Below are positions 7,163 to 14,981 of a DNA stretch of 26,597 nt, one piece after another. The stretch spans positions 1 through 26,597 of the IMG/VR virus record IMGVR_UViG_3300048113_000249; one strand, given 5' to 3'. The translations under genes and the position numbers were made by a program. Within the stretch, counting starts at the first letter, position 1; each line of letters opens with the position of its first letter. Source of the stretch: a virus. A model generated the notes under the pieces. The model was not told the DNA's origin, did not search any database, and worked only from the letters and a program-made list of their open reading frames with translations.

Positions 7163-7909
7163 TTATGCTTCACAACTTCCAAGAGTAGGATTAGTATCTA
7201 ATAGTTGATGTGCTTGCGCTGTTGTTGATCTAACAACTACATAAGTTTCAGAATCGAAAACGAGTCCTTCAGCGACCAGTACCTCATTAGCTTCGTATGC
7301 GCTAAAACGTGCCAATTCACTTGATGATGTTTTTAGTATGTAAGTGGTACTTCCACCACATGCTGTAACCTCATAATAGAAATCTGTAGGAGTAGGATCT
7401 TCTTTATTGCCACCTTCGTCGCCTTGGTTGCTATTTACTCCGTCGTAATTAGTCCAAGCTCCAAGAGTTGTTGCGTTTATAGCTGCTACTGCCTCTGCGT
7501 CATTTGCGAATGTTCCAATACCTAAGCTATTTGCAATACCTAAGAAATCTGCTTGAGTAGGAACTCCTTTAAATGCTAGTTTTCTAGCTGTTCCATCAAA
7601 ACCATATCCTTCTACTACATCCCCAGGTACATAATCTGGAGTATCAATTGTACCTTCTGTGTTAAATGATTGTGTTAATCCGTCATTAATTTCTGCTGTA
7701 TAACAAATAATTGAATGAAATCTATCTTCATCGGGTCCCATCGTCCACTCAAAACCTGAAAATTCTTGTCCTGGAACTCCATCTCCACCTTGAAATGGAG
7801 TGATGAAATTATCTTGAACAATCAATCTTGCGCCATGTTCTGTATAGCCAGGGAAGTTATATGATTGTGTTACGGGCTTATACCCAAAATGTCTTGCTAA
7901 AACTGCCAT
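7163..7909 (-). CDS. Unknown late protein, probable virion or decoration protein, 248 residues
   Basis: I do not recognise the family. It starts MAVLARHFGYKP, lacks a signal peptide or membrane segment, and is rich in Gly, Asp, Thr and aromatic residues, as beta-rich virion proteins are. A Gly/Asn/Asp linker (NSNQGDEGGNKED, about residues 158-170) separates a C-terminal module with YYEVTACGGSTTYIL, which recalls small Cys-containing beta modules that I associate with structural proteins of Bacteroidota phages. It forms a monocistronic unit: a GATATATAA motif 32 nt upstream and a strong terminator 19 nt after its stop. This suggests high, independently set late expression. Confidence 0.65.
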   Translation of the reverse strand: MAVLARHFGYKPVTQSYNFPGYTEHGARLIVQDNFITPFQGGDGVPGQEFSGFEWTMGPDEDRFHSIICYTAEINDGLTQSFNTEGTIDTPDYVPGDVVEGYGFDGTARKLAFKGVPTQADFLGIANSLGIGTFANDAEAVAAINATTLGAWTNYDGVNSNQGDEGGNKEDPTPTDFYYEVTACGGSTTYILKTSSSELARFSAYEANEVLVAEGLVFDSETYVVVRSTTAQAHQLLDTNPTLGSCEA

Positions 7910-7941
7910 AATTTTATTTGTTGTTTATTTTATTTCTTTTA

Positions 7942-7950
7942 TTATATATC
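7942..7950 (-). promoter_or_regulatory. Putative late promoter motif GATATATAA at the early/late boundary
   Basis: The minus strand reads AGGATATATAATAAAAG, located 4 nt beyond the gp46 stop codon and 32 nt before the 248-residue late gene. It marks the switch from replication/recombination genes to structural genes. Confidence 0.6.
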
Positions 7951-7954
7951 CTAG

Positions 7955-9625
7955 TTAATCTATATTTTCGATAGTAAACTTAGAAAAACCGTTCTCTCTA
8001 TATATTTGTATCTTCTTATCAAAAATCTCATGTGGTAAAACAGAATGGTTAATAACAAATGTATTTATTTCATGTTCTTTAATTACTTGATTTAAAATCT
8101 TCAATATGTTGTATACACCGTCATGATCTACTGAAGATAATAACTCATCTAGGAATAAAAGGTTTAGTTGTGGGAATCTTAACTTTAAGATTTTAATGAT
8201 TGCGATAATAACAATAAAGTCTGCTTTCTTACGCTCACCTGTTGAAAGTGTCATTGGATTAATATCTTCACCTAGGTGATTAATAATACAATTAAACTTC
8301 TCATCAAATCTAATATGAAATTGCAGGTGCATCGTTTGTGCCATTGCAGCTATATTAGTATTAAGTCCTGGTAGAATAGTTTTAACTGCTAAATTCTTTA
8401 CGCCATCTTCACCTAAGATATTTTCTACAACTTCCATAAAGTTATAGTCTGTATTTAAGGTATCTTTACTTGTAGATTTCTCAGCTTCTTTCTCTTCAAA
8501 CTCTGTAATAAGACCTCTTAAGTGATCGAAGTCTGCACCCTCTGGAGTATCTTTTAATTTAACTAGTTCTCCTTTGAGCCCTCGCATTGTTACTTTATTA
8601 TCTGAGATCTGGCCCTCTAGTTCTAATTTAGACTCTCTTGCTGTAATTACTTTTTCTTGTAATACATCCATCTCGGCCTTAATTGATTTAATCTGATCTG
8701 TACTAGATTCTATTTTATCTGCAAATTCTACTTTCTGAGTTTTGTGCCAATCTGAAGTTAACTTAGTTTCACATGTTGGGCAATGTCCACTCTCATATAA
8801 CTTTAACTTCTTATTTAGATAATCAATCTCTCTTTTAATATCTCCGGCTTCTGTGCGCTTCTCGTTATATTGAGTATTGAAGGTATTCATTGCACCCTCT
8901 TCTTTTTTACGATTAGCTTCAATATCTAATACCACTTCATGAAGAGCTACTAGCTCATCTTTTAATTCTTGGATTTTAGATTTATTTGCAGTTTTAGATT
9001 CTTCTAATAAAGTGTTTAGTTTACCTCTAACAGATCCGATTGAATTCATTATCTCATTTAACTCAGCATCAAAAGCATCAATATCATATTTAATATCTCT
9101 GCGTTCGTCTTTGATTTGCTTTTGCATATCATTAAGAATAGAGAAACCAAACATTCTATCAATGATCTGTTTCTTATCCGAGTTAGACATGGTTAAGAAA
9201 GATTTAAAATCATTTACTGATAAGATAATTATATTTTTAAATACATGATATGGAATACCAAATACTTCATCTTCTAAATATTCTTGTACAGATTTCTTAC
9301 CTGCTTTATCAAACTCAACTCCATTAATTAAGACGCTAAATCTATTTGGAGCAATACCTCTTTCAATTTCGATCTTCATAGTACCACATTGTAAACCAAT
9401 CTTTACATGAAGTTCTTTATTAATACGATTAGGTAGATCTGCTAATTTAACACCTTCTACTTTACCGTATAAACCATAGATAATAGCATTAGCAATAGTG
9501 GTTTTACCGTGACCATTTTTACCTAGAGTTAAAAATAACTCTGATGTATCTTGTTTAAATTCTATTCTTTGTTTTTGATTTCCGTAGGAAGCAAAATTCT
9601 TAAATTCAATATAGTCTATTCTCAT
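7955..9625 (-). CDS. 46: Recombination endonuclease subunit gp46 (Rad50/SbcC-like ATPase)
   Basis: At 556 residues this is near T4 gp46 (560). It is an SMC-type ATPase. Walker A GKNGHGKTT is at residues 35-43. A long coiled coil spans about 165-395, interrupted by the zinc hook CPTC (Cys282, Cys285). The ABC signature LSTGERKKAD comes next, then Walker B LNLLFLDE and an H-loop INHS near the C terminus. With gp47 it resects DNA ends and supports recombination-dependent replication and host DNA degradation. Its ATG directly abuts the gp47 stop region, indicating coupling. Confidence 0.95.
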   Translation of the reverse strand: MRIDYIEFKNFASYGNQKQRIEFKQDTSELFLTLGKNGHGKTTIANAIIYGLYGKVEGVKLADLPNRINKELHVKIGLQCGTMKIEIERGIAPNRFSVLINGVEFDKAGKKSVQEYLEDEVFGIPYHVFKNIIILSVNDFKSFLTMSNSDKKQIIDRMFGFSILNDMQKQIKDERRDIKYDIDAFDAELNEIMNSIGSVRGKLNTLLEESKTANKSKIQELKDELVALHEVVLDIEANRKKEEGAMNTFNTQYNEKRTEAGDIKREIDYLNKKLKLYESGHCPTCETKLTSDWHKTQKVEFADKIESSTDQIKSIKAEMDVLQEKVITARESKLELEGQISDNKVTMRGLKGELVKLKDTPEGADFDHLRGLITEFEEKEAEKSTSKDTLNTDYNFMEVVENILGEDGVKNLAVKTILPGLNTNIAAMAQTMHLQFHIRFDEKFNCIINHLGEDINPMTLSTGERKKADFIVIIAIIKILKLRFPQLNLLFLDELLSSVDHDGVYNILKILNQVIKEHEINTFVINHSVLPHEIFDKKIQIYRENGFSKFTIENID

Positions 9626-10741
9626 TTACTTTTCGGTATCGTAATTGTAGGCACATTGGGTATACAATTGTTTTAACTTGCTCTTTAGTCTTATAGTTAA
9701 ATCATCATCTTGTTTCATACCATCTACGTACATGTTACATAAATTAAGGATATTATAGTTCTTATACATTTCCTCAATTTCATTAATGTCATAAAAGTCT
9801 TTATCAATATACGAATCTTCTTCGTAAATATTTGGTTCTAGTTTTCTAGATATATGTTGAATTTCATTAACCAACTGGCTCAGTGCATTGGTTGTAGCGA
9901 TTTGCGAAGGCACGAATAGATCTACAAAGTTATTTCTTATTTGTTCCTTAAACTTGCCAAGAGGCATGTCATATAGCGCTTTAATATTATACCTTAAGAA
10001 TTTAGGAGAATCGTTGTTCTCAAAGAACGTCTCTTCCATTGTTTCTAGATTTACCAGGTCAAATCCTTTTGGATTATCTCGATCTGATCTAGTTAGTTGG
10101 TAAGGCACTCCGACCATTAATAATTTACCACGCTCTTGTCTAAAGTGAATATGACCACTATAAACTCTTGTATACTTATCGTAAATATTAGAATCAGTAC
10201 CATGCTCATTCTTAACTTTAGCATTAAGGTAAATACCTCTAACTTCTGAGTGACAATATACTATATCTGCTTGCGGGTATTCTGCTAAAGTTTCTGCTTC
10301 ATGTTCAGCATCTCTTCTCCATGGCATTAGTAAAATGTTTTTACCAGACCAATTTAATAACTCAGGCTCTTTGTAAACCTGTACATTAGGAATCCATTTT
10401 AAACTATCGATCGATGAGATGTCATTTGATTTCTTAGCCCAAATATCATGGTTACCACATATTACATAACATGGAAGAATTTGACCTAATCTTTCAAATA
10501 GATCCACGGCATAGCTTAATACTTTAATATTAATAGATTGTCTATTATCAAAGGTATCTCCTACTTGTACTAGGACATCACCAGGCTGTACCTGAGCTTT
10601 TAAGATAGGGATAAATGTGTTTTCAAAAAAGTCTTTTTGGATATTCAGCCACTCGACTGAATTTGCTCTTACACCAAAGTGTAAGTCTCCAAGGACCCAT
10701 ACTCTTTTGGCTCCTTGTTTAATTACTTTGGGTTCAATCAT
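9626..10741 (-). CDS. 47: Recombination endonuclease subunit gp47 (Mre11/SbcD-like nuclease)
   Basis: This is a calcineurin-like metallophosphoesterase of 371 residues (T4 gp47 is 339). The metal-binding motifs are in order: GDLHFG (Asp19, His21), GDTFDNR (Asp62, Asn66), GNHDIW (Asn97, His98), CHSE (His164) and GHIH (His197, His199). It is the nuclease partner of gp46, whose gene follows with no intergenic gap. The C-terminal 100 residues, with many Tyr and Asp, probably include the gp46-binding region. The unit gp33-like/gp47/gp46 is packed end to end, so it is likely one transcript. Confidence 0.94.
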   Translation of the reverse strand: MIEPKVIKQGAKRVWVLGDLHFGVRANSVEWLNIQKDFFENTFIPILKAQVQPGDVLVQVGDTFDNRQSINIKVLSYAVDLFERLGQILPCYVICGNHDIWAKKSNDISSIDSLKWIPNVQVYKEPELLNWSGKNILLMPWRRDAEHEAETLAEYPQADIVYCHSEVRGIYLNAKVKNEHGTDSNIYDKYTRVYSGHIHFRQERGKLLMVGVPYQLTRSDRDNPKGFDLVNLETMEETFFENNDSPKFLRYNIKALYDMPLGKFKEQIRNNFVDLFVPSQIATTNALSQLVNEIQHISRKLEPNIYEEDSYIDKDFYDINEIEEMYKNYNILNLCNMYVDGMKQDDDLTIRLKSKLKQLYTQCAYNYDTEK

Positions 10742-11179
10742 TTAAAATAATCTTTTAATGTTCTTCTTTTCTAAAATACCTGTTTTGTTATCGAGCTCTT
10801 GAATAAGATCTTCTTTATATACGTTTGAAAGTGAGCTGTAAAATTTTGCTGGTTTAATATCGAAGTAAATACATAGTTCACTAAATAAATCTATATTAGA
10901 CCACTTAGGTCCTATCTCGTCAATAATATATCCATATACATTATTAATGTCATTCTTTTTAAGTTTATTACATCTACCTAAATCATCTATTTCATTAAAT
11001 ACTTTAAATCTAGAAATAGTAATCAATTCATGGATCTTTCTAGCGATCATTTCGTAATGTATTCTATCTTCTTCGTCTTGATTATTTTTTACAGACGGAT
11101 CTAACTCAAAGCTAATATTACCGAGTTCAAATTCTGGAGTGTCAAAACTATTATTAAAAATTTTATCATTTTTTGCCAT
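10742..11179 (-). CDS. Candidate late-transcription coactivator (gp33-like)
   Basis: This 145-residue protein has no certain match, but its C-terminal half follows the layout of T4 gp33, the adaptor linking RNA polymerase, gp55 and the sliding clamp. A helix (DLFSELCIYFDI) is followed by KPAKFYSSLSNVYKEDLIQEL, which parallels the T4 segment ENSIPETQFAKF...GIIEKI, and then a short tail ending IKRLF at the extreme C terminus, like a clamp-binding peptide. T4 gp33 is 112 residues; the extra length is an acidic N terminus. The stop directly abuts the gp47 start. The assignment is from remembered similarity and needs a profile search. Confidence 0.5.
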   Translation of the reverse strand: MAKNDKIFNNSFDTPEFELGNISFELDPSVKNNQDEEDRIHYEMIARKIHELITISRFKVFNEIDDLGRCNKLKKNDINNVYGYIIDEIGPKWSNIDLFSELCIYFDIKPAKFYSSLSNVYKEDLIQELDNKTGILEKKNIKRLF

Positions 11180-11196
11180 ATTGTTTTGTTTGTTTT

Positions 11197-12513
11197 TTAA
11201 ATACCGTGAATACTTGAAGTACTAATTTCCTCGGTTTCGACTAGTCGCATATAGTTATAGTCTATGTTAAGTTTGCATTTATTACCTTTACCTTCTCCAT
11301 CTCTAATCTTAAGTACCTTTAACCAGTATTCTTGGTTAGCACGCATTAAGTCGTCTTGGATAATACCCAACATTACATCGGCTGTATGTGAAAGACCTGC
11401 AGATTCTGCAACGTCGCCCATAGAAATATCTGAAGAGTTATAGCCGTTTCTGTTTATTTGTGTTGCGGTAACGATCAACCAGTCATTACGCATTCCCATA
11501 GCACGAAGGTCTTCTGCAATTTGCTTGATCTTCATATATGTATTCTCCGTATTTTGGTTACGATAATTAGCTAAGATGTTAATATAGTCAATAACAACTG
11601 CTCCTACTTTAATTTGTAATTCTTCTTCTATTTGACTAACGTATGCTTCAATATCTAATACAGTAGCCTGTGATGTTGGGAATTGTTTTACGTATAAAGA
11701 ACCTGGAGGTGTAAATCCATCTCCAACAGTTTCTAGTCTACGTTTAATATGATCTCGGTTCTTTGCCTTTTCAGCGTATTCATTAATATTAATATTAAGA
11801 AGATTAGAACCTATTCTTTTTACGAATTTATGAGCTGCCATTTCTGCAGTAATTACTACAGTATTAGTTCCCATTTTGACAAAGTTGGCTGCATCATTTG
11901 CTAAGTAAATAGATTTACCGATGTTTTGTTCACCTGCATAAACGACTAAGTTACCGCCCTTGTCATAACCACCACCTAACATTCTATCTAAGAAGTTATA
12001 TCCAGTACTTACTTTTTCGTTTTCTTTCTGATCATGTGAATCAAAGTTAAAAAAGTCAAGTCCTAAATCAGAATTAAATGTTAAATTATTTCTGTCATTA
12101 ATTAAGCCTTTAACTTTTGTAACAATAGATTCTACATTTTCTGGATTAACATCTGTTGTTTTAATAAATTCAATAGTATCTGTTAAAGATGTATTGAAAG
12201 TTCTCCATTTAATCCAGGCTTCTGCAGTTCCTGTTAACCATTCTTCATCATACTTATCTAGATCTACATCAAAGATCATGTCTAACGTATTTTCTCCAAC
12301 ACGTTCTTTAGATTTAGGATGGTTTTGAACTAAGAGCTTTAAGTTTTCTTTAGTTGGAGTCTCATTAAATTTGCTATAAAACTTATTAGCTAAATAACTT
12401 AAAGCATCAAGTTCTTCTGATGTGTAAAAGTTATATTTAATTGCCTGTAAATACTTAACTCTTTCTAATGAGAGTCTAAAGAATAATTTTTCAAAGTCTT
12501 GTCCGAACTGCAT
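11197..12513 (-). CDS. 41: Replicative DNA helicase gp41 (DnaB-like)
   Basis: This 438-residue protein (T4 gp41 is 475) has an all-helical N-terminal domain (about 1-140), a linker, then a RecA-fold motor. The motor holds STGYNFLDRMLGG (169-181), Walker A GEQNIGKS (194-201), VVITAEMAAH, Walker B-like VGAVVIDYINIL, and the DnaB-type segment WLIVTATQINRNGY. It unwinds the lagging-strand template and recruits primase. The leader AACAATAAAAACAAT before the ATG is a clear example of the A-rich start context of this phage. It lies 7 nt after the oxygenase gene. Confidence 0.92.
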   Translation of the reverse strand: MQFGQDFEKLFFRLSLERVKYLQAIKYNFYTSEELDALSYLANKFYSKFNETPTKENLKLLVQNHPKSKERVGENTLDMIFDVDLDKYDEEWLTGTAEAWIKWRTFNTSLTDTIEFIKTTDVNPENVESIVTKVKGLINDRNNLTFNSDLGLDFFNFDSHDQKENEKVSTGYNFLDRMLGGGYDKGGNLVVYAGEQNIGKSIYLANDAANFVKMGTNTVVITAEMAAHKFVKRIGSNLLNININEYAEKAKNRDHIKRRLETVGDGFTPPGSLYVKQFPTSQATVLDIEAYVSQIEEELQIKVGAVVIDYINILANYRNQNTENTYMKIKQIAEDLRAMGMRNDWLIVTATQINRNGYNSSDISMGDVAESAGLSHTADVMLGIIQDDLMRANQEYWLKVLKIRDGEGKGNKCKLNIDYNYMRLVETEEISTSSIHGI

Positions 12514-12520
12514 ATTGTTT

Positions 12521-13102
12521 TTATTGTTCTATGGTTAATATACCGTTTTGTTTAGAATAAGGCTCCTTTTCCCATAGATTAATTGCTAAAGCTTGACGAG
12601 TACCTTTAGTAACTGTTTTAACAGTGTGTACATGTTGTCCAGCTTGAAATATAATAAATCTATTAGGTTTAGCCTTAATTACCTCTGGTGGCATGTCAGC
12701 ACCGTCTGAGTAAACATGTAATTCTCCTCCTTCAAAGCTTTGTCCTGCTGGATAATATACACTTCCGATAACAGGTGTTACAATCTCACCGGTCTTTTTG
12801 TGCCAAGCTTCGTCTTTATCAAAATGAGGTTCTAAAAAATCATTCCATCCTGAGTTAAGTTCTTTAGCTGTTTGAATTCCAGTCCAATATTCAAATCCAT
12901 CAATAGAAAATGTAGTTGAAATTGGGCAATGATCTCCCCATGCATATTCAATGATCTTTTTAGCCGTATTCGTAGCTGGTGAATTCCACCAACCACTATA
13001 CCATTTAAATACACCAGGTTCTTTAAATAAAGAAGGTTTATTTAATTCTATCTCTGCTAAAAGATCTTTGTCTTGTATAAAATTATCAAATACTGCTATC
13101 AT
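12521..13102 (-). CDS. 2-oxoglutarate/Fe(II)-dependent oxygenase
   Basis: This 193-residue protein has the prolyl-4-hydroxylase-like double-stranded beta-helix signature. The iron ligands are HFD (His93, Asp95) and a distal His159 in HVHTVKTV, and Arg169 in TRQALAINLW would bind 2-oxoglutarate. SVYYPAGQSFEGGELHVY and PNRFIIFQ form the core strands. Similar genes are widespread in T4-like marine phages, usually with unknown targets. Protein (prolyl) hydroxylation is the default expectation. Oxidation of a DNA base or modified-base side chain is possible given the modification cassette nearby, but nothing in the sequence decides this. It lies in the uvsX-gp41 replication block, with its ATG overlapping the preceding stop by 4 nt. 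Confidence 0.85.
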   Translation of the reverse strand: MIAVFDNFIQDKDLLAEIELNKPSLFKEPGVFKWYSGWWNSPATNTAKKIIEYAWGDHCPISTTFSIDGFEYWTGIQTAKELNSGWNDFLEPHFDKDEAWHKKTGEIVTPVIGSVYYPAGQSFEGGELHVYSDGADMPPEVIKAKPNRFIIFQAGQHVHTVKTVTKGTRQALAINLWEKEPYSKQNGILTIEQ

Positions 13103-13398
13103 GCGAATGGGTTTTTTATTATTTTAAATGCCTCTTTGCCAGGCTCGTTATTGGTTTGTTCACATAAACCTAATGTAACTAATTCCTTTGCAGATTCTAA
13201 TATTTTATCGTGATCTGCTTCTGGAAATCTATAAGTTTTTAATGCGTGGAATGTAAAAGAACCCTTGTATCTGTCAGGGTTCCTATTACTTAATTTTACT
13301 TCAGCTTGTAAAACGTCGAGTGCAGTTGGATAATCTGGTAGATCTTTTTCTATTCCTAAAATATACTTGATCGGTAGTTTATCCTTATTAATCTTCAT
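13099..13398 (-). CDS. Small protein of unknown function, 99 residues
   Basis: I do not recognise it. The protein is mixed alpha/beta with a basic N terminus (MKINKDKLPIKYIL) and segments SFTFHALKTYRFPEAD and ILESAKELVTLGLCEQ, which could be a small helix-turn-helix-like or winged fold, although that is speculation. It overlaps the uvsX stop by 11 nt and the oxygenase ATG by 4 nt. It is therefore certainly part of the same transcript and probably translationally coupled to uvsX. In position, an accessory to recombination or replication is the simplest guess. Confidence 0.7.
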   Translation of the reverse strand: MKINKDKLPIKYILGIEKDLPDYPTALDVLQAEVKLSNRNPDRYKGSFTFHALKTYRFPEADHDKILESAKELVTLGLCEQTNNEPGKEAFKIIKNPFA

Positions 13399-14500
13399 TC
13401 TCTGCTTCTAGTAACTCATCTACGTTTAGCTCTCTATGCTCAGTACTGTAATTGAATAGTGGCTGAATTCTCTTTTCAATCTTTTGTAGAATCTCTTCTG
13501 TAAATACTTTATCTGTAAAAAACTCTGCATTAGGTACTGCTTCATCTAAGTGTTTACAAATCCAACCTCTTGCTGTAGCCTTAGGTGTTTTAACTCCCTT
13601 TTCAATACTACCCTTTGCAATACCAATATCTTCCCAGTCAATATATTGTTCTAGGCCAACAAATCTATTCATACCCTCTGTAAAGTGTAAGTGGAATTTG
13701 ATTGGATGTGGCTTTGCAAATCTATTTTTATTTGGTTTTGCTGTTACAATAATACCAGTCTTTTCACCACCTTCTTTAAGTTGTGCTTTACCTAAGAATA
13801 AAACTATTGAAGCTGCATATTCTGGTCCAGTACCACCACCTGCTACAGTCTGAGAAATAAATGACTGTGTTTGATATGTGTGGTTAGTAAAGATAAATGG
13901 TATCTTAAGATCTGCAAGTGGAGTCATAATGATTCTAAAGATAGACTTTAAGATTTTAGATCTAGTCATATCTGATTTTTCAGATCCGGTTTTAGCATCA
14001 TCAATTTCTTTTGCAGTTGCTAAGTTACCTGCTGAATCTAAAATAATCATTACTTTAGGTGTTTCACCACCAGCTCTTTTTACCTCTTGCATTTTAGAGG
14101 TAATTGTAGTTACTGATTGTCTAAACTCTTGTACAGTATTACATGGTTGGTAATTGACTTTATTAGTATCAATACCAAACTTCTTCATCAACTCTCTATC
14201 AACTGCTGCTTCTGAATCATAAAAGATAACACTATATCCCATATCAATTGCTCTTGCAATCGAGTTTAAAATTAGGTATGTTTTACCAGTTCCTGAAGGT
14301 CCTGCAATTGAACAAGATCTATTGTTAGGCCATCCACCAAATAGTGAACCACTAACACATGCGTTTAAATGATAGTTACCAGTATCGATCCACTCTGTAA
14401 CTTCACTAAAGCTAGAATGTTCCATAACTGAACCTAGCGGATTAAGATCTGCTAGTTCTTTATTAATGTCATCAAAACTAAATGTTTTCTTTTTTGCCAT
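13388..14500 (-). CDS. uvsX: RecA-like recombinase UvsX
   Basis: The call is 370 residues from ATG 14500 (T4 UvsX is 391). Walker A GPSGTGKT is at residues 67-74, followed by VIFYDSEAAVDRELMKKFGI, a Walker B-like MIILDSAGNL, and a L2-like region with FIFTNHTYQTQ and GGGTGPEYAAS typical of UvsX. It forms filaments on single-stranded DNA and drives strand exchange and origin-independent replication. A longer frame from 14563 exists, but it would overlap the upstream 67-residue gene. The inner ATG has the A-rich leader AAACAAAAGAATACA and the usual ATGGCA start, so I prefer it. Confidence 0.93.
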   Translation of the reverse strand: MAKKKTFSFDDINKELADLNPLGSVMEHSSFSEVTEWIDTGNYHLNACVSGSLFGGWPNNRSCSIAGPSGTGKTYLILNSIARAIDMGYSVIFYDSEAAVDRELMKKFGIDTNKVNYQPCNTVQEFRQSVTTITSKMQEVKRAGGETPKVMIILDSAGNLATAKEIDDAKTGSEKSDMTRSKILKSIFRIIMTPLADLKIPFIFTNHTYQTQSFISQTVAGGGTGPEYAASIVLFLGKAQLKEGGEKTGIIVTAKPNKNRFAKPHPIKFHLHFTEGMNRFVGLEQYIDWEDIGIAKGSIEKGVKTPKATARGWICKHLDEAVPNAEFFTDKVFTEEILQKIEKRIQPLFNYSTEHRELNVDELLEAENED

Positions 14501-14543
14501 TGTATTCTTTTGTTTATTATTATATGTGAAAAGCTTAAATTGT

Positions 14544-14747
14544 TTAGAGTATAACTCCGTCATCTCCGAACTCAGCCTTTTCTTTTGCTCGTAGTGTATC
14601 TAAGTCTTCTGTTAAATTATGAGCCTTTCTCTCTAGGTCTCTAATTTGATCCTGCACATCAGCCAACCCATGTAAAATTCTTTGATATTCTTTTACATAT
14701 TCTTGTTGAGCTTCTGGTAAATCTTTTATATTAATTCTATCTGCCAT
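14544..14747 (-). CDS. Small coiled-coil protein, 67 residues, unknown
   Basis: This is almost entirely helical: about residues 13-55 form a heptad-like stretch (LADVQDQIRDLERKAHNL and following), ending in an acidic tail GDDGVIL. It starts ATGGCA and lies directly upstream of uvsX, 12 nt after the 70-residue gene. No family is recognised. In the same functional slot T4-like phages have small accessory proteins for recombination, but no homology is claimed. Confidence 0.7.
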   Translation of the reverse strand: MADRINIKDLPEAQQEYVKEYQRILHGLADVQDQIRDLERKAHNLTEDLDTLRAKEKAEFGDDGVIL

Positions 14748-14758
14748 GATCGCTTATA

Positions 14759-14971
14759 TTAATCTATTGCTCGATGTGCTATAGTATCAATATCTTCATC
14801 AACAAGCTCAATAGTATCTTCTGGGAATTCTATTTTTAATTGATTTGGATCTGTCACGTTATTTCTTTGTGCCCAATAAACTTGCCTTACATTTTTACCA
14901 AGTTCTTGATCGTTAGGATATAGTTCTACTAGATCCATGATTTGTTTAAAATTATTAATTGGTTTATCCAT
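14759..14971 (-). CDS. Small acidic protein, 70 residues, unknown
   Basis: The protein begins MDKPINNFKQIMDL from ATG 14971. A longer frame from 15001 exists but would run back into the end of the polymerase gene, and the inner ATG has the expected A-rich leader (TTTTAAAATAAACATT). It contains VRQVYWAQRNNVTDPNQL and an acidic C-terminal half. No family is recognised. It sits 10 nt after the polymerase C-terminal fragment, within the clamp-polymerase-uvsX run. Confidence 0.65.
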   Translation of the reverse strand: MDKPINNFKQIMDLVELYPNDQELGKNVRQVYWAQRNNVTDPNQLKIEFPEDTIELVDEDIDTIAHRAID

Positions 14972-14981
14972 AATGTTTATT

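Noticed and set aside
14501-14563. Upstream ATG at 14563 for uvsX
   Set aside because: It overlaps the 67-residue gene and encodes a non-conserved 21-residue extension. ATG 14500 has the standard start context.
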